A stretch of 64,000 nucleotides of DNA from Hymenobacter elongatus (GCF_004745955.1 NZ_SRLD01000013.1:1-64000), one strand, 5' to 3'. Counted from the stretch's first letter, positions 52,270 to 61,177 are shown. Made by a program: numbers and translations. Notes: generated by a model not told the origin, from the sequence alone.

Positions 52270-52878
52270 ATGACTTTCGAACTGCCCCAACTTCCTTATA
52301 GCCACGACGCGCTGGAGCCTCATTTCGACGCGCAGACGATGGAAATCCACCATACCAAGCATCACCAAGCCTACGTTACCAACCTGAACAACGCCGTGGC
52401 CGGCACCCCGCTGGAGGGTAAGCCGCTGGAAGAAATTCTGCAAAACATTGCCAGCGCGCCGGCTCCCGTGCGCAACAACGGCGGTGGTCACTGGAACCAC
52501 TCCCTGTTCTGGACTATTCTGAGCCCTACCGGTGGCGGCGAGCCTACCGGAGCCGTGGGAGAAGCCATTACCCAGGCTTTCGGCAGCTACGAGAAGTTCA
52601 AGGAAGAATTCACCAAAGCCGCCACCACGCGCTTCGGCTCGGGCTGGGCGTGGCTGTGCAAGCAGGCCGATGGCTCGGTTCAGATCTGCTCGACTCCGAA
52701 CCAGGACAACCCACTGATGCCCGACACCGGTTGCAAAGGCACACCCGTATTGGGCCTCGACGTGTGGGAGCATTCCTACTACCTCAAGTACCAGAACCGC
52801 CGCCCCGACTATATAGCGGCGTTCTACAACCTGATCAACTGGGACGAAGTGAACCGCCGTTTTCAGGCTGCTAGCTAA
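52270..52878 (+). CDS. sodA: Superoxide dismutase (Mn/Fe family)
   Basis: The 202-residue enzyme dismutates superoxide using Mn or Fe. The four metal ligands are seen: His27 ([10 protein letters not shown]), His77 (HWNHSLFW), Asp164 and His168 (LDVWEHSYY). The [11 protein letters not shown] segment and NQDNP (near 144-148) favour a Mn-type, but metal choice cannot be settled by sequence. No signal peptide, so cytosolic. It is followed by a terminator and is transcribed alone, as expected for an oxygen-stress gene. Confidence 0.95.
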   Translation: MTFELPQLPYSHDALEPHFDAQTMEIHHTKHHQAYVTNLNNAVAGTPLEGKPLEEILQNIASAPAPVRNNGGGHWNHSLFWTILSPTGGGEPTGAVGEAITQAFGSYEKFKEEFTKAATTRFGSGWAWLCKQADGSVQICSTPNQDNPLMPDTGCKGTPVLGLDVWEHSYYLKYQNRRPDYIAAFYNLINWDEVNRRFQAAS

Positions 52879-52894
52879 GATCAGCTGAGACCAA

Positions 52895-52931
52895 TAAAAA
52901 AGCCTCTCCGATACCGGGGAGGCTTTTTTTT
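52895..52931 (+). terminator. Terminator after sodA
   Basis: AAAAAAGCCTCTCC pairs with GGGGAGGCTTTTTT around a short loop. It lies 16 bases after the stop and faces the convergent regulator gene at 52940. Confidence 0.85.
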
Positions 52932-52939
52932 GTACCATT

Positions 52940-53245
52940 TCAGGCAGACTCAGGCGGTTTCAGATAGCGCTGCAGGGCCTGCACGTAGGCGTCGAAGGCC
53001 GTGACGCCCTGCGGGGTAATGGCGCAGCGGGTGAGCGGATAGCTGCCGTTCATTTCGCGCGTCATGCTCAGGTAGCCAGCGTCTTTAAGCTTGCCCAGCT
53101 GCACGCTCAGATTGCCGGCGGTGGCTCCGGTTTTCTCCTTCAGAAACGTAAACTCGGCCTCGCGCACCCCCAGCAGCAACGACATCACCGCCAGCCGCAG
53201 CTGCGAGTGCAGCAGCGGGTCGAGTTCTTCAAACGGCGCGGCCAC
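52940..53245 (-). CDS. Winged-helix transcriptional regulator (HTH_34 type)
   Basis: The 101-residue winged-helix protein has AVMSLLLGVREAEFTFLKEKTGATAGNLSVQLGKLKDAGYLSM, the helix-turn-helix and wing of the HTH_34/MarR-like family. A C-terminal helix (VTAFDAYVQALQRYLK) would dimerise. It overlaps the membrane protein gene upstream by 17 bases, so the two are one operon, and may regulate that operon. Confidence 0.82.
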   Translation of the reverse strand: MAAPFEELDPLLHSQLRLAVMSLLLGVREAEFTFLKEKTGATAGNLSVQLGKLKDAGYLSMTREMNGSYPLTRCAITPQGVTAFDAYVQALQRYLKPPESA

Positions 53246-53822
53246 GGTAGTATTGATTTTTGAGCAGATGCCCGGGGATAATGTACGCCACCAGCACGGC
53301 GGTAGCTATCAGTAGCAATTGGGTATCGAAGGCGACCCGAAACGCTACCGTGGCCAACAGCCAGCATGCCGCCCCGCCCCAGATCAGCGGCCGGAACCGC
53401 AGCGCCCCACCCGTAGCAAACGTGCCCAGACCGTAGAGCCCGATGATGAGCGGATACGCCTTGTCCCAGCCGTGGACTGCGCCGACCCCGATGAGCATCA
53501 GCATCAGCACCCCAAACCCAGACCACAGATAGACCATAAAGTCGCCCTGGGCCGTGCGCACCTGCTCGCGGCGGCCCCGGCGCGCCCCGTGTATGAAGGC
53601 TACCACCGAGCCCAGGCCCATGAGTACCGGCCAGCCCATCCAGGGCTTGTCGTAGCCAATTTGCAGCAGGCCGTAGTGAGCCAAAGACGCCGCCAGCACC
53701 AGCCAGCCCCACAGCAGAAAGTCAAACGAATTGTCGCTCAGATCCTGCTTGGCCGACTGAATCATTTCCTGAATCAGGCGCAGGCTGTCGGGCGCTGAAA
53801 GTGGTTTATCGGAAGTTTCCAT
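53229..53822 (-). CDS. Integral membrane protein, paralogue of 54199-54765
   Basis: The 197-residue protein has an N-terminal helix (SLRLIQEMIQSAKQDLSDNSFDFLLWG) and about five membrane segments (including [71 protein letters not shown]). It resembles the protein encoded at 54199-54765 in layout and in the phrase GLxTFxxGGxLxxRxLIxGGAAxW. Start at 53822 gives the METSDKP beginning. The gene overlaps the regulator gene downstream. Function unknown. Confidence 0.7.
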   Translation of the reverse strand: METSDKPLSAPDSLRLIQEMIQSAKQDLSDNSFDFLLWGWLVLAASLAHYGLLQIGYDKPWMGWPVLMGLGSVVAFIHGARRGRREQVRTAQGDFMVYLWSGFGVLMLMLIGVGAVHGWDKAYPLIIGLYGLGTFATGGALRFRPLIWGGAACWLLATVAFRVAFDTQLLLIATAVLVAYIIPGHLLKNQYYRGRAV

Positions 53823-53851
53823 ATGCATTGGGAGAAGAGGCAAGTGTGTGG

Positions 53852-54163
53852 TTACAAAGAAGAGAAGGAAAGCGGATCGAAAAAGGGGTTGCAGCGCATT
53901 TCTCCGGTTGGCCCCGGCTTAGGCCGCGCCTGGCGGGGAGCAGCAGGCAGTGGCACGATGCTGGCTGTCGGTGGTGCCTGCCGGCTCCGGGCCCATAGCG
54001 CCAGCATCGTTTGGGGCAGCAACAGGGCTTGGCGCACACGAGCTGCCGTCAGCAACAGCCGGCCTCTCAGACGCTGGCGTGCTGAATCGACGGAGCCGGA
54101 GCCAGGAGCTACCAGGGCCAGTTGCGGCTGCGAGACCACTGGAAGTCGTTGCGAAGCGTTCAT
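53852..54163 (-). CDS. Hypothetical protein between two membrane paralogues
   Basis: A 103-codon open frame from ATG 54163 fits between the two membrane protein genes without overlap, on the same strand. Its product is basic, Leu/Ala-rich, with no recognised motif, membrane helix or export signal. Codon pattern is plausible but not decisive. It could also be non-coding. Confidence 0.3.
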   Translation of the reverse strand: MNASQRLPVVSQPQLALVAPGSGSVDSARQRLRGRLLLTAARVRQALLLPQTMLALWARSRQAPPTASIVPLPAAPRQARPKPGPTGEMRCNPFFDPLSFSSL

Positions 54164-54198
54164 GGCTGACAACAGATTGAGTGCAGAAATACCTGTAG

Positions 54199-54765
54199 CT
54201 AAGCGCGGGCAGCCGTGCGCAGAGTGGCCCCGGGCAGCAGCAGTGCCGCGGCAGCGGCAGCCGTCAGTAGTATCATTTGATCGACGGGTGCGGGAAAACG
54301 CAGCGCCAAAGAGCCGAAAACCCAAGCGGCGGCACCCCCAAAAATGAGCACCCGGCGCTGCAATATGCCCCCGGCCACGAACGTGCGGATGCCCAGCGCG
54401 AACAGCATGAGCGGTAGCACAGTGGCCCAGCCCAGCTGCGGAACCAACGCCGGCAGCACGGCCAGCAGCACCCAGGTAGCCAGCCGCAACAGCCGCAACG
54501 CCTCGCCCTGACCTGAACGCACGCCTTGGTTCCAACCCCGATAGAAATGAAAGGCAAACGCCAGCAGGCCAGCTCCCGCTATAGCCACGGAAAAAGACAG
54601 GCCCCGCAGGTCGGGTGCGGCTGCCTGTGCTACGGCCGCCGCGCCCACCGCCGTTCCCCACAGCAGATAGTCGGTAGCGTTAGTAGCTAACTCTTGCGGC
54701 GTGATGGCCAGCGGACGAGTGGCAGCGGGCAGCGAAGCGGACGAAAGCGTGGCGGGCGTTTGCAT
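54199..54765 (-). CDS. Integral membrane protein, paralogue of 53229-53822
   Basis: The 188-residue protein has ITPQELATNATDYLLWG near the N-terminus followed by about five to six membrane segments (AGAGLLAFAFHFYRG, LRLATWVLLAVLPALV, LPLMLFALGIRTFVAGGILQRRVLIFGGAAAWVF). The repeated pattern LGIRTFVAGGILxxRxLIxGGAAAW is shared with the 53229-53822 protein, indicating an old duplication. Start at 54765 is preferred, since residues upstream are not coding-like. Function unknown; likely the first gene of the operon ending with the HTH_34 regulator. Confidence 0.7.
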   Translation of the reverse strand: MQTPATLSSASLPAATRPLAITPQELATNATDYLLWGTAVGAAAVAQAAAPDLRGLSFSVAIAGAGLLAFAFHFYRGWNQGVRSGQGEALRLLRLATWVLLAVLPALVPQLGWATVLPLMLFALGIRTFVAGGILQRRVLIFGGAAAWVFGSLALRFPAPVDQMILLTAAAAAALLLPGATLRTAARA

Positions 54766-55596
54766 GATCCTGACGATTGAGGTGGTGGATGAGTGATTGA
54801 ACGACACAAACATAGACTACTTTATTTTATAAACCAAATTACACGACAAACTTATTTACAAGACCTATCTGCTTATTCCATACGCTTTCTCCCTGCCGCG
54901 ACCTGTGGCGTAGCTGCGTGGCACCGTTTCTCAGTCCATCAATCCGGGCCTCCTACGCAACGAGTCGAACACCTCACCCGCTGTTTCTTAGAGCCTGTCC
55001 GAATAGGCGGTCATGCTGAGCTTGTCGAAGCATCTCGCTCGTGTCGTCAGAGTCGTTCAACGACACGAGCGAGATGCTTCGGCAAGCTCAGCATGGCGTT
55101 CTGGAAAAATATATTCGGATAGGTTCTTAGTGGCATCTACCTGCTTTTAGGCAGTTTGTACCAGCCCGTCCGGGCCGATATCCGGAACGTCGGGACCTTT
55201 CCATTTTTATTTATCTTTGACGGCTTCGCTCCTTCCGGTGCGGCCATTTCCTTTTTTCCACTCGTGCCTTTTATGGAAAGATTTTCCGGTCTGGTTGACG
55301 CCACGCTGGTTCTGGTGCCTGCATAGGCGCATTCGGTCAGCAGAAAACCACTTTCTGGACCCACGGCAGTACTTGTGGCCTTTAGCCCAGCCTGTGTAAT
55401 TTCCACTTGCACGCGGCCAGCCCAGCCGCTTAGCTGACTTCTGCTCCCTAGCTCATGGGTAGCACCAGCCTATCAGGTTCGGCCACTACCTACTGATTTC
55501 CCTCGTTCTCCGCACTTTTCTCCCCCCATTCCTCCGGCCGGAAACCTTGTATCTTGTCGGTCGAAATTCCCACCTTTTCCTTTAAGCTGAACCTGC
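54766..55596. other. Intergenic stretch with a MITE-like palindrome
   Basis: In this 831-base region the composite palindrome at 54994-55123 is the only clear structure. A 91-codon frame on the minus strand (55137-55412) lacks any motif or signal and has a doubtful codon pattern. No other gene, promoter or RNA was recognised. Confidence 0.5.
54994..55123. repeat. Composite MITE-like inverted repeat
   Basis: Outer arms CCTGTCCGAATA (54994-55005) and TATTCGGATAGG (55112-55123) match in 11 of 12 positions. Inside them, arms 55012-55047 and 55060-55095 pair in 35 of 36 positions (ATGCTGAGCTTGTCGAAGCATC). The inner part is a REP-like unit of the GCTGAGC family; the outer ends suggest a small mobile element. 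Confidence 0.85.
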
Positions 55597-56889
55597 ATGA
55601 ATACGAAGCTGCGTCTCATTATCATGAGTTTCCTACAGTTCTTTATCTGGGGCTCGTGGCTGATAACTATTGGCGCGTACTGGTTTCAAACCCAGCAATG
55701 GTCGGGGGCGCAGTTCGGCGCCATCTTCTCGACGATGGGCATTGCCTCTATCTTCATGCCCTCGCTCATGGGCATTGTGGCCGATAAATGGGTGAATGCC
55801 GAAAAGCTCTACGGCGTGCTGCACATTCTGGGCGGGGTCGTGCTCTTCACCGTCCCCCTGGTCACTGACCCCGGCACCATGTTCTGGGTGATGCTGCTGA
55901 ACATGATTTTCTATATGCCCACCCTGGCGTTGTCCATCGCCGTGTCGTATTCGGTGCTGAAAAAACAAGGCCTCGACGTAGTGAAGGATTACCCGCCCAT
56001 TCGCGTGTGGGGCACTATTGGCTTTATCGTGGCCATGTGGACGGTAAGCTTGCTGGGCTTGGAGAAGTCGGCCAGCCAGTTCTACGTAGCGGCCTGCGCG
56101 GCCATTCTGCTGGGGTTCTACTCGTTTACCCTGCCCCAATGCCCGCCGCCGTCAAAGGGTACGCCGAGTGGCTCCCTGGTCGATGCGCTGGGCCTCAAGT
56201 CGTTTGCCCTGCTGCGCGACACCAACATGGCTATTTTCTTCGTTTTCGCCCTCTTGCTCGGCGCGGCCCTGCAACTCACCAATGCTTACGGCGACACGTT
56301 CCTGCACGATTTCGACAAAGTACCCGCCTACCAGGATACGCTGACGGTGAAGTATCCGGCCATCATCATGTCCATCTCGCAGATTTCCGAGACGCTCTTC
56401 ATCCTGGCTATTCCCTTCTTCCTGCGCCGCTTCGGCATCAAGCAGGTGATGTTCTTCAGCATGATTGCCTGGGTGCTGCGCTTCGGTCTGTTTGCATACG
56501 GTGACCCCGGCAACGGCCTCTGGATGATTATCCTCTCGTGCATCGTGTACGGCATGGCTTTCGACTTCTTTAACATCTCCGGCTCGCTGTTCGTCGAGAC
56601 GCGTACGGCTCCGGCCATCCGGGCCAGCGCGCAGGGCTTGTTCATGATGATGACCAATGGCTTTGGTGCCGTGCTGGGCAGCTCGCTGAGCGGCTTAATC
56701 ATCGAGAAGTACTTCACCTACCCCGACCAAAGCAAGGATTGGCACAGCATCTGGCTGGCCTTTGCCCTGTATGCGCTGGTTATTGCCGTGCTGTTCCTCG
56801 TCTTCTTCAAGCATAAGCACGACCCCAACGCCATTGAGGAAACGCACCCCGAACACCCCGAGGCAAAGCTTTCTGTGGAAGCGGCGTAG
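55597..56889 (+). CDS. NupG-family nucleoside:H+ symporter
   Basis: The 430-residue major facilitator has about 12 membrane helices. The family start is MNTKLRLIIMSFLQFFIWGSWLITIGAY, with the loop motif GIVADKWVNAEKLYG (near 60-75) and RVWGTIGFIVAMW further on. These features match NupG-type nucleoside permeases. A central cytoplasmic loop (CPPPSKGTPSG, near 187) separates the halves. It imports nucleosides by proton symport for salvage; substrate range cannot be told. It is monocistronic, with a terminator downstream. Confidence 0.85.
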   Translation: MNTKLRLIIMSFLQFFIWGSWLITIGAYWFQTQQWSGAQFGAIFSTMGIASIFMPSLMGIVADKWVNAEKLYGVLHILGGVVLFTVPLVTDPGTMFWVMLLNMIFYMPTLALSIAVSYSVLKKQGLDVVKDYPPIRVWGTIGFIVAMWTVSLLGLEKSASQFYVAACAAILLGFYSFTLPQCPPPSKGTPSGSLVDALGLKSFALLRDTNMAIFFVFALLLGAALQLTNAYGDTFLHDFDKVPAYQDTLTVKYPAIIMSISQISETLFILAIPFFLRRFGIKQVMFFSMIAWVLRFGLFAYGDPGNGLWMIILSCIVYGMAFDFFNISGSLFVETRTAPAIRASAQGLFMMMTNGFGAVLGSSLSGLIIEKYFTYPDQSKDWHSIWLAFALYALVIAVLFLVFFKHKHDPNAIEETHPEHPEAKLSVEAA

Positions 56890-56950
56890 CTGCCTGTGCC
56901 ACAAATTGCTCGCATCAATCTTTTTCCCTTACTTGCTGACTAACAACACT

Positions 56951-56985
56951 ATAACCCCTTCTCTTGTAGCAAGAGTCGGGGTTAT
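56951..56985 (+). terminator. Terminator after the nucleoside permease gene
   Basis: ATAACCCC pairs with GGGGTTAT and an inner CTCTT with AAGAG; a T-run follows. It lies 62 bases after the stop. Confidence 0.7.
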
Positions 56986-57037
56986 AGTTTGTAATAAGCA
57001 TACGATTAGTATAAAAACAGTCTGTTTTTAGCACACG

Positions 57038-57074
57038 AAAAAACCCGCTTTGCGCAACGCAAAGCGGGTTTTCT
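57038..57074 (-). terminator. Terminator of ndk
   Basis: AAACCCGCTTTGCG pairs with CGCAAAGCGGGTTT; on the minus strand it ends in a run of Ts. It lies 24 bases after the ndk stop. Confidence 0.8.
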
Positions 57075-57097
57075 TGCTCTAGGAAGCTTACGAAAGC

Positions 57098-57517
57098 TTA
57101 GAACTGCTCGTCGGCCGCGAAGTAGAAGTCGCCTTCGATTTGCGCGTTATCATCGGAGTCGGAGCCGTGCACGGCGTTGGCTTCGATGCTCTTGGCATAT
57201 TTCTTCCGGATGGTGCCGTCAGCGGCCTGGGCCGGGTTGGTAGCACCAATCAGCGTCCGGAAGTCGGCTACTGCATTGTCCTTCTCCAGGATAGCCGCTA
57301 CGATAGGACCCGACGACATGTACTTCACCAGGTCGCCGTAGAAGGGGCGCTCCTTGTGTACTTCGTAGAACTGGCCGGCGCGCTCGGCCGTCAGCTGTAC
57401 TTTTTTCAGGGAAACGATACGGAAGCCACCCTCTTCGATCATCTGCAGGATACCACCGATGTGGTTGTCCTGCACCGCGTCGGGCTTAATCATCGTAAAC
57501 GTGCGGTTAGTTGCCAT
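57098..57517 (-). CDS. ndk: Nucleoside diphosphate kinase
   Basis: The 139-residue enzyme transfers the gamma-phosphate from ATP to NDPs through a phosphohistidine. It starts [20 protein letters not shown], with [45 protein letters not shown] and the catalytic His in [12 protein letters not shown]. The length fits the family exactly; the longer frame to 57787 is not coding-like. A likely -7 element TACTTTTG lies upstream at 57586-57593 on the minus strand. It is a single-gene transcript. Confidence 0.95.
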   Translation of the reverse strand: MATNRTFTMIKPDAVQDNHIGGILQMIEEGGFRIVSLKKVQLTAERAGQFYEVHKERPFYGDLVKYMSSGPIVAAILEKDNAVADFRTLIGATNPAQAADGTIRKKYAKSIEANAVHGSDSDDNAQIEGDFYFAADEQF

Positions 57518-57585
57518 TCTGCTGGGAAAGTTAAAACTGTAAAAATGAGATGCGTGCCTGGTGTCTGCGGGGCAGATTGTGGCCG

Positions 57586-57593
57586 CAAAAGTA
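57586..57593 (-). promoter_or_regulatory. Likely -7 element of ndk
   Basis: On the minus strand this reads TACTTTTG, matching TAnnTTTG, 69 bases before the ndk ATG. The -33 box is not clear. Confidence 0.45.
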
Positions 57594-57913
57594 GCCGAAT
57601 CTTCGCAGTTCAGTACAACACCCCAAAAATTGCGGAGCCTGCGGCTGGGTTGTCTGCCGGGCCGCGGCATCTTTCTTAGCGTTGCCCGGGTCCCGCGCGC
57701 CGGCCCGTACCACCGCTTCTTGCCATCCAGTGCGCTTTTACAGAACCTCTTGCCAGCGCATGGGGGCCGGCCCCACTCCGGCCACAATCCTTATTCGAAC
57801 CCAAAGCAGAGGAAGCTTTGTTAGGGCTTAGGTAATATCTGCGGAATATTTCCGACTTTTGCCGCCTTGCTTCCGGCCTAAACCACCGAATTTCAGCCAC
57901 CTATCAGTAGGCA

Positions 57914-58957
57914 ATGTCCACTATCAGCGACCTGAAGGAGCTGCTCGCGCAGCCCCGGCAGATTTTCATCACTACCCACTACAAACCCGACGCCGATGCC
58001 CTCGGCTCTTCGCTGGGTTTGGCGGGCTACCTCCGCAAGAAAGGCCACCACGTTACCGTGGTTACGCCTTCCGACTATCCGAGCTTTCTGGCCTGGATGC
58101 CCGGTAATGACGAGGTACTCGTGTACGATTCGCGGCATAATGACGCGCAGGTCCGCGAAATTATCGGAACGGCCGAGATTATTTTCTGTCTCGATTTCAG
58201 CTGTCTGGGTCGCATCAATGAGATGGGCGAGTACATCCGCACGGCGCCGGGCACCAAAGTGCTCATCGACCACCACCTCGAGCCCGAGCAGTTTGCCGAC
58301 CTCGACTTTTCGAACCCCAAAGCGGCAGCTACCGCCGAGCTGGTCTTCGAAGTAATTCGGGACCTGGGCGACCAGGACCTGATTGACGTGGGCATCGGTG
58401 AGAGCCTCTACGCCGGCATCATGACCGATACGGGCTCGTTCCGCCACCCCAGCACCTCGCGCAACGTCCATCTGATTATTGCCGAACTGCTCAACGCGGG
58501 CATTGACCTTTCGTCCGTGCATCGCCGCATCTACGACTCGCACTCCGAAATGCGCCTGCGCTTTTTGGGCTTCGTGCTGAAGGATAAACTCGTGGTGCTG
58601 CGCGAATTCAATACGGCCTACATTGCCATCACCCAGGACGAGCTGCGCCAGTACCAGTCCAAAACCGGAGACACGGAAGGCTTGGTGAATTTTGCGCTCA
58701 GCATCGAGGGCGTGGTTTTCGCGGCTGTTCTCATCGACCGGGGCCAGGGCGTGAAGATTTCCTTCCGCTCGGTGGGAGCCTTTTCGGTGAATGAGTTTGC
58801 CCGCAAAAACTTCAATGGCGGCGGCCACCACAATGCGTCCGGCGGCATCAGCCACGAGCCGCTGGAGCCTACGGTAGAGAAATTTCTGGCGCTGCTGCCC
58901 CAGTATCAGGCCCAGCTCGTGACGGCTCCTTTGGCGGTTGCGCCTCCTTCGGCGTAA
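57914..58957 (+). CDS. DHH-family phosphoesterase (NrnA-like)
   Basis: The 347-residue DHH-DHHA1 protein is a likely oligoribonuclease or 3'-phosphoadenosine phosphatase. Metal motifs are THYKPDADALGSS (near 21-33), LDFSCLGR, the DHH triad VLIDHHLEP (near 118-126) and GIMTDTGSFRH (near 171). The C-terminal DHHA1 motif is GGGHHNASGG (near 307). The first motif has Lys-Pro-Asp-Ala-Asp rather than the commoner Asn-Pro-Asp-Gly-Asp. It has no signal peptide and lies in a direct series with the FKBP genes. Confidence 0.85.
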   Translation: MSTISDLKELLAQPRQIFITTHYKPDADALGSSLGLAGYLRKKGHHVTVVTPSDYPSFLAWMPGNDEVLVYDSRHNDAQVREIIGTAEIIFCLDFSCLGRINEMGEYIRTAPGTKVLIDHHLEPEQFADLDFSNPKAAATAELVFEVIRDLGDQDLIDVGIGESLYAGIMTDTGSFRHPSTSRNVHLIIAELLNAGIDLSSVHRRIYDSHSEMRLRFLGFVLKDKLVVLREFNTAYIAITQDELRQYQSKTGDTEGLVNFALSIEGVVFAAVLIDRGQGVKISFRSVGAFSVNEFARKNFNGGGHHNASGGISHEPLEPTVEKFLALLPQYQAQLVTAPLAVAPPSA

Positions 58958-58996
58958 CTTGCCTCAACTTTATTTTTTTCCAACCCTTCTCTTTTC

Positions 58997-59950
58997 ATGT
59001 TCCTTCAACGCAATTTTCTGAGCCTGGCCCTCGCTGCCGGCGTTCTGGGCCTGGCCTCCTGTAACAAGGGCGGCGGTGACTTCACCAAGACCAAGTCTGG
59101 CATCGAGTACAAAATCTTCAAAAACGAAGGTGGCAAATACAGCGACCGGGCGGTAGCGGCCGAAGGCGACGCGGCGTACAAAGACCGGTTGGGCAAAATC
59201 CTGGCGATGAACGTAGAATACCGGACCGCCAAGGATTCGGTGCTGTTCAACTCCCGCAAGCAGCAGGGCATCCCGATGCGCATTAAGCTGCAGGAGGTGA
59301 CCGTGAAAGGCGGCATCGAAGAAGCCATTGCCCTGCTTCAGCCCGGCGACTCCGCCGTGTTCAAGTTCAACGTGGATACCATCTTCGCCAAGTCGTTTAA
59401 GCAGCCGGTACCTGCTTTCATGAAGAAAGCCGGCAACACCATGACCATGTTCGTGAAAGCTGACAAGCTGCAAACGGAAGAAGAGGCCAAGGTGGACCAG
59501 CAGAAGCAGATGGAAGACCAGCAGAAGAAAATGATGGCCTATGCGGAACAGCAGATCAAAAAGGACGACGTGATTCTGCAGGAGTACATCAAGAAAAACA
59601 ACCTGACCGCGCAGAAAGACCCTTCCGGTGTATACTACGTGGTAACCAAAGCCGGCACCGGCGCCAAGCCCACCGCCGGCCAAACGGTATCGGTGCTCTA
59701 CAAAGGCACGCTGCTCGACGGCAAAGTATTCGACTCGTCGGAGAAGATGGGCAACAAGCCAATCGACTTCCCACTGGGCGTAGGCCAGGTGATTCCGGGT
59801 TGGGATAAGGGCATTGCCCTGCTCAACAAAGGCAGCAAAGCGACCTTGCTCATTCCGTCGTCGCTGGCCTACGGGCAGCGCGGCGCGGGTGCTGATATTC
59901 CTGCCGATGCGCCCCTGCGCTTCGACGTGGAACTCGTAGACGTTAAGTAA
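58997..59950 (+). CDS. Periplasmic FKBP-type peptidyl-prolyl isomerase (large)
   Basis: The 317-residue protein has a lipoprotein-like signal (LAAGVLGLASCNKGGG, Cys after AS). Residues 30-150 resemble a degenerate FKBP-like domain (GIEYKIFKNEGGKYS to VVKF-type). A glutamine/lysine-rich helical linker (about 155-200) follows, and then a full FKBP domain (about 205-317): VSVLYKGTLLDGKVFDSS, GVGQVIPGWDKGIALLNKGSKATLLIP, SLAYGQRGAGADIPADAPLRFDVELVDV. The conserved Tyr, Phe-Asp, Trp and Tyr of the FKBP active site are all present. It is likely an outer-membrane or periplasmic fold helper, the first of four related genes. Confidence 0.9.
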   Translation: MFLQRNFLSLALAAGVLGLASCNKGGGDFTKTKSGIEYKIFKNEGGKYSDRAVAAEGDAAYKDRLGKILAMNVEYRTAKDSVLFNSRKQQGIPMRIKLQEVTVKGGIEEAIALLQPGDSAVFKFNVDTIFAKSFKQPVPAFMKKAGNTMTMFVKADKLQTEEEAKVDQQKQMEDQQKKMMAYAEQQIKKDDVILQEYIKKNNLTAQKDPSGVYYVVTKAGTGAKPTAGQTVSVLYKGTLLDGKVFDSSEKMGNKPIDFPLGVGQVIPGWDKGIALLNKGSKATLLIPSSLAYGQRGAGADIPADAPLRFDVELVDVK

Positions 59951-59967
59951 GTCAAACCACTTACACG

Positions 59968-60012
59968 AGCCGCCGTGCTTGCGCCCTGGGGCCGGGCGCG
60001 GCGGCTTTTTTA
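59968..60012 (+). terminator. Terminator between FKBP genes 1 and 2
   Basis: AGCCGCCGTGC pairs with GCGCGGCGGCT around a G/C loop and ends in a T-run. It lies 17 bases after the first FKBP stop. Confidence 0.7.
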
Positions 60013-60022
60013 TTCCCGCATC

Positions 60023-60520
60023 ATGCTTTTCTCCTTCTTTCCCCGTTCGTTCAGCCGCTTACTGCTGCTTGTGCTCAGCACCGCGGGCTTACTCACTGCC
60101 TGCGCAAAAGACAAAGACTACACGGCCATCGATGAAGCCATTATCAAGCAATACGTAGCTGATAATAAGCTCACCGGGGCGCAGCGGCAGAATTCCGGCC
60201 TGTATTTTGTTCCGATTACGACCACGACCGGCATGCAACCAAAAGCGAAGCAAACAGTCTCCGTACTGTACACCGGCTCGCTGCTGAATGGCACCGTATT
60301 CGATGCCTCATCGAAAAACGGCAACAAGCCCTTCCGCTTTCTGTTGGGGGAGAATCAAGTCATTAAGGGTTGGGATGAGGGCATAGCGCTGCTCACCAAG
60401 GGAAGCAAGGCCACGCTGCTTATTCCGTCTCATTTGGCCTACGGGTCGCAAGGAGCCGGAGCATCGATTCCGGCCAACGCGGTTTTGCGCTTCGATGTGG
60501 AGCTGGTGGATATTGACTAG
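60023..60520 (+). CDS. FKBP-type peptidyl-prolyl isomerase lipoprotein 2
   Basis: The 165-residue protein has a lipobox (LLLLVLSTAGLLTACAKD). After a short region (DYTAIDEAIIKQYVADNKL), an FKBP domain follows (about 70-165): VSVLYTGSLLNGTVFDASS, ENQVIKGWDEGIALLTKGSKATLLIPSHLAYGSQGAGASIPANAVLRFDVELVDID. Active-site Tyr, Asp, Trp and Tyr are retained. It is the second gene of the FKBP array, starting at ATG 60023, 73 bases after the first. Confidence 0.9.
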   Translation: MLFSFFPRSFSRLLLLVLSTAGLLTACAKDKDYTAIDEAIIKQYVADNKLTGAQRQNSGLYFVPITTTTGMQPKAKQTVSVLYTGSLLNGTVFDASSKNGNKPFRFLLGENQVIKGWDEGIALLTKGSKATLLIPSHLAYGSQGAGASIPANAVLRFDVELVDID

Positions 60521-60598
60521 ACGCCTTAAAGGGCTTTAGAAACATCCGAGGCACTATTTTTTTTCAGTACAAGAGAGACCAAGGAAAAAGGAAAAGAG

Positions 60599-61156
60599 AT
60601 GAAAAAGTTACTCACCCGTTCGGTTTTTACGCGTTTGCTGGTTCTGCTAGTGGCCGTTGCTCCCATCTTCTCGGCCTGCAACACCGAGAACGACTCGGTT
60701 AAGCGCGCCCGTGAGCACGAGGAAGAATACAAGAAGATTGATGACACCCTGATTCAGGAGTACTTTGCCCGGCACAACATCACCAGCAGCAACTACCAGC
60801 GCACGGAAGACGGTATCTACATTGTCACCGTTAAGGAGGGAACCGGCCAGAAAATCGTGGCGGGCAACAAAATTCAGGTACAATACATCGGCCGCTACCT
60901 CAAGAAGGAACGGGAAGATGTAGTGTTCGACAAGTCGTACGGCAACCGGACGATCTGCGAGTGCACGGAGGTGGTGGTAGGCCAGAATTCCGTGATTAAA
61001 GGCTGGGAAAGGGCGCTTCTGCTCATGAAAAAGGGCGACGAGAAGCGGATATTTGTTCCCTCCTACCTGGCGTACGGCCAGTTTGGCAACACCAACATCC
61101 CCGGCGACGAACCGCTGCAGTTTGAGATGAACATCACTAAGGTTGAGTTTCAATAG
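60599..61156 (+). CDS. Divergent FKBP-type lipoprotein 3
   Basis: The 185-residue protein has a lipobox (VAVAPIFSACNTEN). The FKBP region (about 88-185) is VQYIGRYLKKEREDVVFDKS, VVGQNSVIKGWERALLLMKKGDEKRIFVPSYLAYGQFG, EPLQFEMNITKV. Compared with its neighbours it has an extra insertion with two Cys (TICECTE) before the WERA helix, which changes the substrate loop. Third member of the array, 78 bases after the second. Confidence 0.85.
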   Translation: MKKLLTRSVFTRLLVLLVAVAPIFSACNTENDSVKRAREHEEEYKKIDDTLIQEYFARHNITSSNYQRTEDGIYIVTVKEGTGQKIVAGNKIQVQYIGRYLKKEREDVVFDKSYGNRTICECTEVVVGQNSVIKGWERALLLMKKGDEKRIFVPSYLAYGQFGNTNIPGDEPLQFEMNITKVEFQ

Positions 61157-61177
61157 CCCACCTTCTCTTCTCTGGTA

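Noticed and set aside
55137..55412. 91-codon minus-strand frame upstream of the nucleoside permease
   Set aside because: There is no motif, signal or convincing codon pattern, and it overlaps no plausible promoter; could not be supported as a gene.
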